In this document: positions 1 through 5,138 of the stretch, piece by piece | Layout of the letters: every line of letters begins with the position of its first letter | Numbering within the stretch: the first letter of the stretch is position 1 | Source: Chlorobiota bacterium | GTDB lineage: Bacteria; Bacteroidota; Ignavibacteria; Kapaibacteriales; NICIL-2 | NCBI GenBank assembly: GCA_003695605.1 | Contig: RFIK01000105.1 | Span: forward strand, 1-5,138 | DNA length: 5,138 nucleotides | Direction of reading: 5' to 3' | Made by a program: the position numbers and the translations under genes | Notes under the pieces: model-generated | What the model was told of the DNA's origin: nothing | The model's input: the letters and a program-made list of their open reading frames with translations, nothing else | Database searches by the model: none

Positions 1-441
1 GTCCACGTCCCCGATCAAGATTCGACCGACTTCGAAAAATCGCTCCTACTCGGCCTCGACCGTGGCATCGCAGAGTTTGTCGTCGTCGGCATGAACGGTG
101 GCGAGCTCGAGCACACGCTCAACAATTGGAGCGTGTTCTTGCGCTACAGCAAGCGTGCATCACTGGAGGTGTTCGATAGTGGACGCATTGGGCGTGCGGT
201 GTTTTCTTCGTTCGCACTCCCGACATCCCCTGGCGAGATGATCTCGCTCATCCCGCAACCGCGGGTACGATTGACGACGCGGGGACTGGTCTGGGAACTC
301 CACGATGAAATCCTCGAACTCGGCAGCCGCGAGGGTGCACGCAACCAAGCACGTGACCGCCTGGTCGAACTCAACGTTCACGAAGGGAGCGTCCTGGTGT
401 TTTCTGATGCTGCTCAATCGCGCAACGCTTCGATACAATAG
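1..441 (+). CDS. Thiamine diphosphokinase, C-terminal part (5' end outside window)
   Basis: The reading frame is open from the first base to the TAG at 439-441 and gives 146 residues, so the N-terminal portion is missing. Thiamine pyrophosphokinase is a cytoplasmic enzyme that transfers pyrophosphate from ATP to thiamine to make the cofactor thiamine diphosphate. Three family marks are visible. PDQDSTDFEK (fragment residues 4-13) matches the acidic metal/ATP-binding motif, which reads PDQDHTDF in the human enzyme. GMNGGELEHTLNN (30-42) matches the GGRxDHxLxN-type motif, but with Glu where Arg and Asp are usual. GEMISLIPQP followed by TTRGLVWEL (78-100) matches the beta-rich thiamine-binding C-terminal domain. 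The late Ser-Asn pair of the family appears as Arg-Asn (ARNQA, 113-117). The family usually has about 210-220 residues, so roughly a third is outside the window. I recognise the family with good confidence. Whether the substitutions change activity is unknown. Confidence 0.85.
   Translation, partial: VHVPDQDSTDFEKSLLLGLDRGIAEFVVVGMNGGELEHTLNNWSVFLRYSKRASLEVFDSGRIGRAVFSSFALPTSPGEMISLIPQPRVRLTTRGLVWELHDEILELGSREGARNQARDRLVELNVHEGSVLVFSDAAQSRNASIQ
434..439 (+). promoter_or_regulatory. Possible -10 box (TACAAT) for the DUF2795 gene
   Basis: TACAAT matches five of six bases of the sigma-70 -10 consensus and lies at the very end of the thiamine diphosphokinase gene, about 80 bases before the next start codon. 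The best -35 candidate at 17-bp spacing (tgctca, 411-416) matches only three of six bases, so the site is weak. It would give the DUF2795 gene its own transcript with a leader of roughly 75 bases. The rest of the 442-521 gap shows no convincing terminator hairpin. Confidence 0.22.
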
Positions 442-512
442 TGCACGCCTGCGTCCGTTTTCGGCTCCGCACTGCTATTTTCGCGCCCCATTGCACAGTT
501 CCACTGCCACTT

Positions 513-517
513 GGAGG
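513..517 (+). promoter_or_regulatory. Shine-Dalgarno site of the DUF2795 gene
   Basis: GGAGG lies four bases upstream of the ATG at 522. It decides the start of the small acidic protein: the frame is open further upstream (to about 441), but the predicted residues there do not resemble the family and no ribosome site precedes them. It is the only strong Shine-Dalgarno match before a gene in this window. Confidence 0.75.
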
Positions 518-521
518 TGCT

Positions 522-764
522 ATGTTCTGGACTCCTGAACTGGCAAAGTACCTGGAAGATGCTCCTTGGCCAGCAACGAAGGAAGAGCTGCTCGATTATG
601 CCAACCGTACCGGCGCTCCACAGCAGGTGCTCGACAACTTGATGGAGCTGGAAGATAGCGACGTCCTCTACGAAAGCATCGAGGATATCTGGCCCGAGTA
701 CGACAGCGAGTCCTACTATTTCAGCGACGAAGACGAGGACGACCAGCCCGACATCTTCACCTAA
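522..764 (+). CDS. Small acidic DUF2795 domain protein
   Basis: This is an 80-residue protein without signal peptide or membrane segment, so probably cytoplasmic. Residues 7-60 carry the DUF2795 pattern: a short helix (LAKYLEDAPWPATKEELLDY), then RTGAPQQVLDNLMELEDSD and a tyrosine/acidic 'YESIEDIWPEY' turn. This N-terminal form, beginning MFWTPEL, resembles small conserved proteins I recall from Bacteroidota and Chlorobiota. The molecular role of DUF2795 is not established. The last 20 residues are strongly acidic (SDEDEDDQPD at 68-77) with two adjacent tyrosines before them, and look like a disordered tail. The start at 522 is fixed by the GGAGG site four bases upstream. The gene follows the thiamine diphosphokinase by 80 bp and precedes the AEC transporter by 23 bp, so co-transcription with the latter is likely. 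Family assignment rests on recalled pattern, not a search. Confidence 0.82.
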   Translation: MFWTPELAKYLEDAPWPATKEELLDYANRTGAPQQVLDNLMELEDSDVLYESIEDIWPEYDSESYYFSDEDEDDQPDIFT

Positions 765-787
765 TACTCCCCGTCGCAGACGACTGA

Positions 788-1699
788 ATGGATAGCCTCG
801 CTGCCGTTGGATGCGTCGGGCTCGGCATCGCCTGGCGGTGGGTGCGGTGGCTTCCATCGTCCGATCGCATCCGCCGCATCGTAGCAGAAACCGCCTTCGT
901 TGCGCTTCTCCCTCTCCTGACGTTCCGCTCAATGGCTCGCGCTCCGGCTGGGAGTGTACTCTGGCACGTGCCTCTGGTTGCAGCGCTGACGATCGGGTGC
1001 GTGCTCGCTGTCGCGGCGTTTTGGCTGCAGCGTCGTGCAGATCTTGATCCCCGGAGTCGCGCTGCACTGCTCTTGGCTGCAGCGTGGGGGAACGTCACAT
1101 ACCTCGGCATTCCCGTTCTCACGACGACACTCGGCCCAGAGCAGGTGTTCGTTGCTGTGCTGTTCGATTTTACCGCCTCGACACCGCTGCTGTGGACGCT
1201 CGGGGTGGCAGTTGCGCTCGCCCAAACCGCCGAATCGTTCCATGGGCTTGTTTGGCAGCGGGTAGTGTTTCTTCCGCCACTGTGGGCAGCAATTGCCGGT
1301 CTGCTGTGGCGTTTCAGTGGCGGAACGCTCAGTCCACTGGCAGATGGCATCCTTGGATTCGGAGCACGTGCAGTCATTCCGCTGATGATGTTCGTGCTTG
1401 GGCTATCGCTCCGCTGGGAGTATCTTCGCCAGTGGCGAATGCTTCTGCCGGTCGCTGCACTGAAGCTCCTCGTTGCACCGGTTGTGGCGTTTGGTCTTGC
1501 CATGGCTGTCGGTATCAGCGGTGCGACCCTGCGAGCGACCATCCTCGAAGCTGCAATGCCTACGATGATGCTCGTGCTCGTTGTTGCCGAGCGATTCGGT
1601 CTTGCGACCGACCAGGTAGCAGCTGCAATTGCTCTGACGACGCTCGCAAGCGCTCTGACGCTGCCGCTGTGGTGGCTGGCGAGCGCAATCCTGGCGTAG
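788..1699 (+). CDS. AEC-family (auxin efflux carrier-like) membrane transporter
   Basis: This 303-residue inner-membrane protein is almost entirely hydrophobic and has about eight to ten predicted membrane helices. The family (PF03547-type permeases) exports or imports small organic anions; the substrate here cannot be read from sequence. Family-like marks are FVALLPLLTFRSMA (37-50), the central GNVTYLGIPVLTTTLG (101-116) with the conserved Asn and Gly-Ile-Pro, IPLMMFVLGLSLRW (197-210), KLLVAPVVAFGLA (226-238), and EAAMPTMMLVLVVAERFGL (254-272) followed by a last helix pair. The length fits the usual 300-320 residues; the N-terminal helix is rather short. A TGA directly precedes the ATG in the same frame, so translation cannot begin earlier. 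No Shine-Dalgarno site is visible, and initiation may depend on ribosomes arriving from the DUF2795 gene 23 bp upstream. The next gene starts 38 bp downstream. Confidence 0.85.
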   Translation: MDSLAAVGCVGLGIAWRWVRWLPSSDRIRRIVAETAFVALLPLLTFRSMARAPAGSVLWHVPLVAALTIGCVLAVAAFWLQRRADLDPRSRAALLLAAAWGNVTYLGIPVLTTTLGPEQVFVAVLFDFTASTPLLWTLGVAVALAQTAESFHGLVWQRVVFLPPLWAAIAGLLWRFSGGTLSPLADGILGFGARAVIPLMMFVLGLSLRWEYLRQWRMLLPVAALKLLVAPVVAFGLAMAVGISGATLRATILEAAMPTMMLVLVVAERFGLATDQVAAAIALTTLASALTLPLWWLASAILA

Positions 1700-1737
1700 G
1701 TGTCGCGTCTTGGTGCGAAACTTCTGCAGTGGGTGCA

Positions 1738-2529
1738 ATGAAATCACACGTTGCCGCGCTGGTACTCCTGTTTGCTGGAGCGACAACAGCACGCGATGAA
1801 TTCCGCTACGTGCCGAACGAAGCCTATGGCTTCGGGGAGCGGCTCGAGTACCGCGTCGGCTACAAGTTCATCACTGCAGGACGTGCGTACTTCCAGATCG
1901 CACCTGAGCCCATCCAGCGCGAGGGGCGCCCGTGCTACGATATCAACTTCGAAGTACGCTCGCTGGAAGCGCTCGATTGGCTCTACCGCGTGCGCGACCG
2001 CTACCGCACGGTCCTGGACGTCGCGGGTATTTTCCCCTGGGAATTCGAACAGCACATCCGCGAAGGAAATTTCCACCGCGATTTCCACGCCCGATTCGAT
2101 CAACGCAACCGCAAAGCAATCACCACTGAAGGCACATTCGATGTTCCGCCCTACGTGCACGACATCGTCTCGGCGTTCTACTACGTTCGCACGCTCAACC
2201 TCGGCACGTACGCGAAAGGGAGCATCATTCAACTGCAGAATTTTTTCGACCGCCAAACGCATGACCTCGGGGTGCGGATCCTGGGCCGGCAAACCATCGA
2301 GGTCGAGGCGGGAAAGTTCCGGTGCATCGTCATCGAGCCGCTCATCAAAGAAGGCGGACTCTTCAAAAGCGAAGGTCGGATCTTGATTTGGCTCAGCGAT
2401 GACGAGCGCAAAATTCCTGTCAAGGTCAGCACACGAATCCCCATCGGCACAATTGATGCCGAATTGACGAACTACAGCGGCCTTCGGGGTCCGCTGCACG
2501 CGCGTATTGCCCAACCGACGGAGCGATAG
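1738..2529 (+). CDS. Exported DUF3108 domain protein
   Basis: This protein of 263 residues begins with a positive-hydrophobic stretch (MKSHVAALVLLFAGATTA) that looks like a signal peptide cut near residue 18, so it is probably periplasmic or envelope-associated. The rest fits DUF3108, a predicted beta-rich fold of unknown molecular function found in Gram-negative bacteria. Marks seen are GERLEYRVGYKFITAGRAYF (33-52), RSLEALDWLYRVRDRY (74-89), the central HDIVSAFYYVRTLNL (141-155), a RQTIEVEAGKFRCIVIEP strand pair (184-201), and the closing EGRILIWLSDDERKIPVKV with GTIDAELTNY (212-246). Two cysteines (66, 196) might pair after export. The frame is open for a further 218 codons upstream, but that part lies over the transporter gene in another frame, and only the ATG at 1738 gives a signal peptide. 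The following gene begins one base after the stop, so the two proteins are probably made together. Confidence 0.83.
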   Translation: MKSHVAALVLLFAGATTARDEFRYVPNEAYGFGERLEYRVGYKFITAGRAYFQIAPEPIQREGRPCYDINFEVRSLEALDWLYRVRDRYRTVLDVAGIFPWEFEQHIREGNFHRDFHARFDQRNRKAITTEGTFDVPPYVHDIVSAFYYVRTLNLGTYAKGSIIQLQNFFDRQTHDLGVRILGRQTIEVEAGKFRCIVIEPLIKEGGLFKSEGRILIWLSDDERKIPVKVSTRIPIGTIDAELTNYSGLRGPLHARIAQPTER

Positions 2530-2530
2530 C

Positions 2531-3097
2531 ATGCCGAGCGGGCAGCACATCGTTGGTGTACTCCTCTCCGCACTGGTTGTCATCGCCGTGCAGCCGCTGG
2601 CAGTTCCGGCCCAGGTGCGAACGAATTTTTCCGTTCTCGACTCGCTTACCTCTGCTGCTGTTGCAGAAATTGCCAGCATCTCAGGCTGCGATTCTCTTGC
2701 TGTTGTACCGGTGGAGTCTGCCCTGCGGTGGCTTGTCGTCGAAAAGCTCACCGGGCTCGGTATCGCCGTTCGAGCAAGCGCCCCCTGCACGCTTGCGATT
2801 GCCGACGGTGCAGTGCGCTATGGACTCTACGCGCCATCGCGCGATTCGATCGAGCGGGCCTGCCGCGTCGAACTCCGATTCCTGGTGCCTGATAGCACTC
2901 GCACGATCGCAGTGGAATGGCGGGACGTGCTGGCACGCACGGATATCGCGCGCGCGGAGCTTCCTCGATCGGAGCTGACCACGGCACCGGTGCCGCCAAT
3001 GCCACGTTCGCTCTGGGATGATCTGCTCGAGCCGGTCATCGTTGTCGCTTCCGTAGCGACAACGCTCTTGCTCCTGTTCACTGTGCGAAGCCGATGA
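2531..3097 (+). CDS. Unrecognised exported protein with C-terminal membrane anchor
   Basis: I do not recognise a named family in this protein of 188 residues. Residues 7-27 form a hydrophobic segment ending in VPA-Q, which fits a signal peptide cut before Gln28. The middle (30-150) is a soluble domain with LDSLTSAAVAEI, a VVPVESALRWLVVEKL helix, a short beta-like stretch (TLAIADGAVRYGLY) and VELRFLVPDSTRTIAVEWRDVL. It contains three cysteines (53, 86, 111). A proline-containing linker (TAPVPPMPRSLWDDLLEP, 151-168) leads into a single membrane helix, about 168-185, and ends with RSR. This predicts a protein mostly outside the cytoplasm held by a C-terminal anchor. The layout resembles uncharacterised proteins I loosely recall from Ignavibacteria. 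An upstream in-frame TTG at 2507 would lie inside the DUF3108 gene and spoil the signal peptide, so the ATG at 2531 is preferred. It sits one base after the DUF3108 stop codon, suggesting translational coupling. Confidence 0.72.
   Translation: MPSGQHIVGVLLSALVVIAVQPLAVPAQVRTNFSVLDSLTSAAVAEIASISGCDSLAVVPVESALRWLVVEKLTGLGIAVRASAPCTLAIADGAVRYGLYAPSRDSIERACRVELRFLVPDSTRTIAVEWRDVLARTDIARAELPRSELTTAPVPPMPRSLWDDLLEPVIVVASVATTLLLLFTVRSR
3040..3064. repeat. Perfect 10-bp inverted repeat with 5-base loop
   Basis: CGTTGTCGCT (3040-3049) and AGCGACAACG (3055-3064) are exact reverse complements separated by TCCGT. The repeat lies in the codons for the C-terminal membrane helix of the preceding gene and ends about 30 bases before its stop. 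In RNA it would form a stable hairpin. The bases after it (ctcttgctcctgttc) are pyrimidine-rich but lack a T run, so it is not a classic intrinsic terminator. It could be a weak terminator, an mRNA-stability element, a protein-binding site, or chance. Confidence 0.6.
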
Positions 3098-3155
3098 CGC
3101 ACGGCAGGGAAGAGTGCCACCGCCGCCGCAGAAAATCGTGGTGTGTACCGCTGGT

Positions 3156-3186
3156 TTTGTATTCTTGTAAGTTCATTTTACCTTCA
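3156..3186 (+). promoter_or_regulatory. Possible promoter for fabF in AT-rich gap
   Basis: The 99-bp gap 3098-3196 changes from GC-rich to distinctly AT-rich from about 3152, which fits a promoter. TTTG at 3156-3159, a 19-base spacer and TACCTTCA at 3179-3186 roughly match the Bacteroidota-type pattern (TTTG, about 19-21 bases, TAnnTTTG), with mismatches at the last two bases. Transcription would then begin only a few bases before the ATG at 3197, giving a very short leader, in keeping with the absence of a Shine-Dalgarno site. The match is imperfect and no other part of the gap shows a clear signal. Confidence 0.27.
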
Positions 3187-3196
3187 ACAACGTTCT

Positions 3197-4453
3197 ATGG
3201 ATCGTCTCCGACGCGTTGTCATCACTGGCCTTGGGGCGCTCACCCCGATTGGGAACTCGGTCCCAGAGTACTGGAAGGGTTTGCGGAGCGGTAGAAGTGG
3301 CGCCGGACCGATCACACGCTTCGATGCGTCGAAGTTTCGCACTCGCTTTGCATGCGAGGTCAAAGGGTTCGATCCGCTCAGCGTGATGGATCGCCGCGAG
3401 GTCGGGCGGACTGATCCATTCTGCCACTACGCGTTGGCTGCTGCACACGAATGCATCATTGACGCCCAACTTGATGCAGAACGCATCAACCGAGACCGGG
3501 TCGGTGTCATCTGGTCCTCGGGGATTGGAGGGCTGGTCACGCTCGAAGAGCAAATTGGCGGTTACTACCGCGGCGATGGAACCCCGCGCTTTAGCCCGCT
3601 CTTCATCCCGAAGATGATCAGCGATATTGCCGCAGGACTCATTTCGATTCGCTACGGCTTCCGCGGTCCGAACTTCTGCGCGGTCTCAGCGTGTGCATCG
3701 TCATCGCACAGCATCATCGAGGCATTCAACTACATTCGGCTCGGCAAGGCCGATGCTATTATCGCCGGCGGTTCCGAAGCATCCATCGCACCCTCGGCAG
3801 TCGGTGGCTTCAGTGCGATGAAGGCGCTCTCAGAGCGGAATGATTCGCCCGAGACGGCATCGCGTCCGTTCGACCGCGACCGCGACGGCTTCGTCCTCGG
3901 CGAAGGAGCCGGCGCACTCTTGTTGGAAGAACTCGAGCATGCCCGCGCGCGTGGAGCACGCATCTACGCGGAAATCGTCGGCGCTGGCGCTACCGCTGAC
4001 GCCTACCACATCACCGCTGGCCATCCCGAAGGCATCGGCATCAAGCTCGCACTGTCGGAATGCCTGCGGGAAGCGGGATTGGAGCCGCACCAGGTGGACT
4101 ACATCAATCTCCACGCCACATCCACGCCGGTTGGCGATCCCGCCGAAGCGCGAGCGATCGTGGACTTTTTCGGTGACCACATCGAACGCTTGAGCGTGAG
4201 CGCAACCAAATCCATGACTGGCCACCTCCTCGGTGCTGCTGGTGCTATCGAGGCGATTGCAACTGTGCTGGCGATCGTCCACCAAACAGTACCCCCAACG
4301 ATCAACATCACCGAGCGCGATCCGGAGATCGATCCTCGACTCGACCTAACCGACCGCGGCGCCCGCACGCGCTCGATCGAGATTGCCTTGAGCAACACCT
4401 TCGGTTTCGGTGGGCACAACGCGATCATCGCATTCCGCCGCTATGCTGAATAG
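3197..4453 (+). CDS. fabF: Beta-ketoacyl-ACP synthase II (FabF)
   Basis: This 418-residue cytoplasmic enzyme condenses malonyl-ACP with a growing acyl-ACP, adding two carbons per round of fatty-acid synthesis. It covers the whole thiolase-like fold. The N-terminus is MDRLRRVVITGLGALTPIGN. The nucleophile Cys166 lies in VSACASSSH, the first catalytic His306 in NLHATSTPVGD, and Lys338 and the second His343 in SATKSMTGHLLGAAGA. The closing loop TFGFGGHN (401-408) includes the expected gating Phe404. All catalytic residues are present, and the length fits the usual 410-418. A GTG at 3143 would add 18 residues (MYRWFCILVSS...) unlike the family N-terminus, so the ATG at 3197 is chosen. No Shine-Dalgarno site is visible. 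Neither acpP, fabG nor rnc, common neighbours of fabF, is beside it; the gene overlaps the next one by 11 bases. It could be the housekeeping copy or a paralogue for special lipids. Confidence 0.93.
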   Translation: MDRLRRVVITGLGALTPIGNSVPEYWKGLRSGRSGAGPITRFDASKFRTRFACEVKGFDPLSVMDRREVGRTDPFCHYALAAAHECIIDAQLDAERINRDRVGVIWSSGIGGLVTLEEQIGGYYRGDGTPRFSPLFIPKMISDIAAGLISIRYGFRGPNFCAVSACASSSHSIIEAFNYIRLGKADAIIAGGSEASIAPSAVGGFSAMKALSERNDSPETASRPFDRDRDGFVLGEGAGALLLEELEHARARGARIYAEIVGAGATADAYHITAGHPEGIGIKLALSECLREAGLEPHQVDYINLHATSTPVGDPAEARAIVDFFGDHIERLSVSATKSMTGHLLGAAGAIEAIATVLAIVHQTVPPTINITERDPEIDPRLDLTDRGARTRSIEIALSNTFGFGGHNAIIAFRRYAE

Positions 4454-5138
4454 CAACCGCACAGTTGTGGTGCTCCTGGCACTACTCGGTTGGGTGCAGT
4501 GCTGGTCACAGAATGCCGACATGACAAATGAGCCGACAAGTGGCGATCTCCTTACGATTCAAATCCTCCGTGGCCAGCGAAGTGTTGGCAGCGGGAGCAT
4601 TCTCCCACCACGGCTTCAGGACCTTTTGCCGCAGAACATGCCTCGGGATACGTTCCAACGTTACCTGGCATCCTACTACTGGCCACTTACCGATACACTC
4701 CCGCAAGCGTGGGAGATTCTGCCCATACATACAGGGCGTCGTGCGATCGCAAGCGTTCGCGATAGCGTTCTTGCGCTGCGGGTTGATGCGTCTGCATCCG
4801 CGCGCGGTGGATTACTGGAGTGGAACGGCAGTGACGCCATCGCAACAGGGCGACTCAGCATGCGCGCTCTTGGGCAGATTGCCACCCGCTGGAGCTTCCT
4901 GCTCGATTTAGCCAACGGTGCGCTCATGCATGGCATCCCAGAGCGCATTGCACCAACCGACCCCGATATGGCTCGCTCGCGGCGACTGTTCTTGGACGAT
5001 CGCCGTTTCTACGACCGTGCACTCGGCGCCGTGCAATATGAGGGAGCACTCGGCCGCATCCGCTTCGGTCGCGACGTCGTCGGCTGGGGATATTCGCCGC
5101 TCGGTGGTGGATTGCTGTTGTCTGTACCCTCGCCACCA
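4443..5138 (+). CDS. Secreted outer-membrane protein, probably Wzi-like barrel (3' end outside window)
   Basis: An open frame runs from ATG 4443 to the last base (232 residues) without a stop, so the C-terminus is missing. Residues 1-22 look like a signal peptide: Asn-Arg, then VVVLLALLGWVQ and a WSQ-N cut near 23. A cysteine at 20 does not sit in a convincing lipobox. The mature part starts with a low-complexity linker, then a LPRDTFQRY-like helical region (about 55-80), followed by strand-like stretches. Residues 205-232 carry RIRFGRDVVGWGYSPLGGG and LLLS followed by prolines, closely resembling the 'GRD..WG......LLLS...P' pattern I associate with capsule-assembly Wzi-type outer-membrane barrels of Bacteroidota and Chlorobiota. 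In that family the barrel binds or guides surface polysaccharide; this role is inferred only. The start lies inside the end of fabF (11-base overlap) with no Shine-Dalgarno site, so translation probably depends on fabF. A full protein of about 450-600 residues is expected. Confidence 0.65.
   Translation, partial: MLNSNRTVVVLLALLGWVQCWSQNADMTNEPTSGDLLTIQILRGQRSVGSGSILPPRLQDLLPQNMPRDTFQRYLASYYWPLTDTLPQAWEILPIHTGRRAIASVRDSVLALRVDASASARGGLLEWNGSDAIATGRLSMRALGQIATRWSFLLDLANGALMHGIPERIAPTDPDMARSRRLFLDDRRFYDRALGAVQYEGALGRIRFGRDVVGWGYSPLGGGLLLSVPSPP

Noticed and set aside
1021..1086. 13-bp direct repeat ttggctgcagcgt (1021-1033 and 1074-1086), with a 7-bp inverted repeat at 1060-1066/1078-1084
   Set aside because: Both copies lie inside the transporter gene in different reading frames, and are made of Leu/Ala/Gln-type codons common here; there are only two copies and no wider pattern, so chance is likely.
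757..1542. Open frame of 261 residues on the - strand opposite the AEC transporter
   Set aside because: Its translation is a Ser/Arg/Thr/Ala-rich low-complexity sequence typical of an antisense shadow of a hydrophobic gene.
1..1699. Idea that the AEC transporter moves thiamine or a precursor because of the nearby thiamine diphosphokinase
   Set aside because: The genes are separated by an 80-bp gap and a DUF2795 gene, and no thiamine-pyrophosphate riboswitch is visible; proximity alone is too weak.
1084..1737. In-frame upstream extension of the DUF3108 gene (218 codons), or a fusion with it
   Set aside because: It overlaps the transporter in another frame, is Cys/Arg/Ser-rich without family motifs, and would bury the signal peptide.
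1744..2790. Long open frame (348 residues) on the - strand opposite the DUF3108 gene
   Set aside because: The + strand frame has a signal peptide and family motifs; the antisense protein shows no recognisable motif and is explained by GC-rich codon bias.
3098..3150. Possible terminator after the tail-anchored protein gene
   Set aside because: The best stem (ggca/tgcc around 3103-3119) is only four pairs and has no T run after it.
3143..3196. Earlier GTG start for fabF
   Set aside because: The extra 18 residues are unlike FabF N-termini, and the ATG at 3197 gives the expected MxxRRVVITG start.
4528..4911. Open frame of 127 residues on the + strand after fabF
   Set aside because: It overlaps the longer frame from 4443 that has a signal peptide and runs to the window edge with a barrel-family motif; the 127-residue product has no recognisable features.

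Overview
The window is a compact, GC-rich bacterial stretch with every credible gene on the + strand: five complete protein genes plus a protein gene cut by each window edge. No rRNA, tRNA, CRISPR array, insertion sequence or phage gene was seen. The gene set points to the Bacteroidota/Chlorobiota side of the FCB group, perhaps an Ignavibacteria- or Kapabacteria-like lineage: a small DUF2795 protein with an N-terminus of the style I recall from that group, a DUF3108 protein, a FabF of the 'TPIGN / GFGGHN' style, and a Wzi-like outer-membrane protein. This placement is inferred from protein style, not from a marker gene.

Layout. Positions 1-441 hold the C-terminal part of a thiamine diphosphokinase (start outside the window). 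After an 80-bp gap comes a DUF2795 protein of 80 residues (522-764) with a clear Shine-Dalgarno site. A 23-bp gap leads to an AEC-family membrane transporter (788-1699), then 38 bp to an exported DUF3108 protein (1738-2529). One base later begins an unrecognised 188-residue protein (2531-3097) with a signal-like N-terminus and a C-terminal membrane helix. A 99-bp gap (3098-3196), locally AT-rich, precedes a beta-ketoacyl-ACP synthase II (3197-4453). Its last 11 bases overlap the start of a secreted, probably Wzi-like outer-membrane barrel protein that runs off the right edge (4443-5138).

How the genes fit together. The 522-3097 block is tight enough to be one transcription unit. fabF and the Wzi-like gene look like a second unit with its own promoter region. 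The themes are cofactor salvage (thiamine diphosphate), transport, and envelope biology (DUF3108, a tail-anchored exported protein, fatty-acid elongation, an outer-membrane barrel). No single pathway joins them and I see no new defence or mobile system. The points most worth a second look are the DUF3108/tail-anchored protein pair, a perfect 10-bp inverted repeat near the end of the latter gene, the fabF/Wzi-like overlap, and altered motif residues in the thiamine diphosphokinase.
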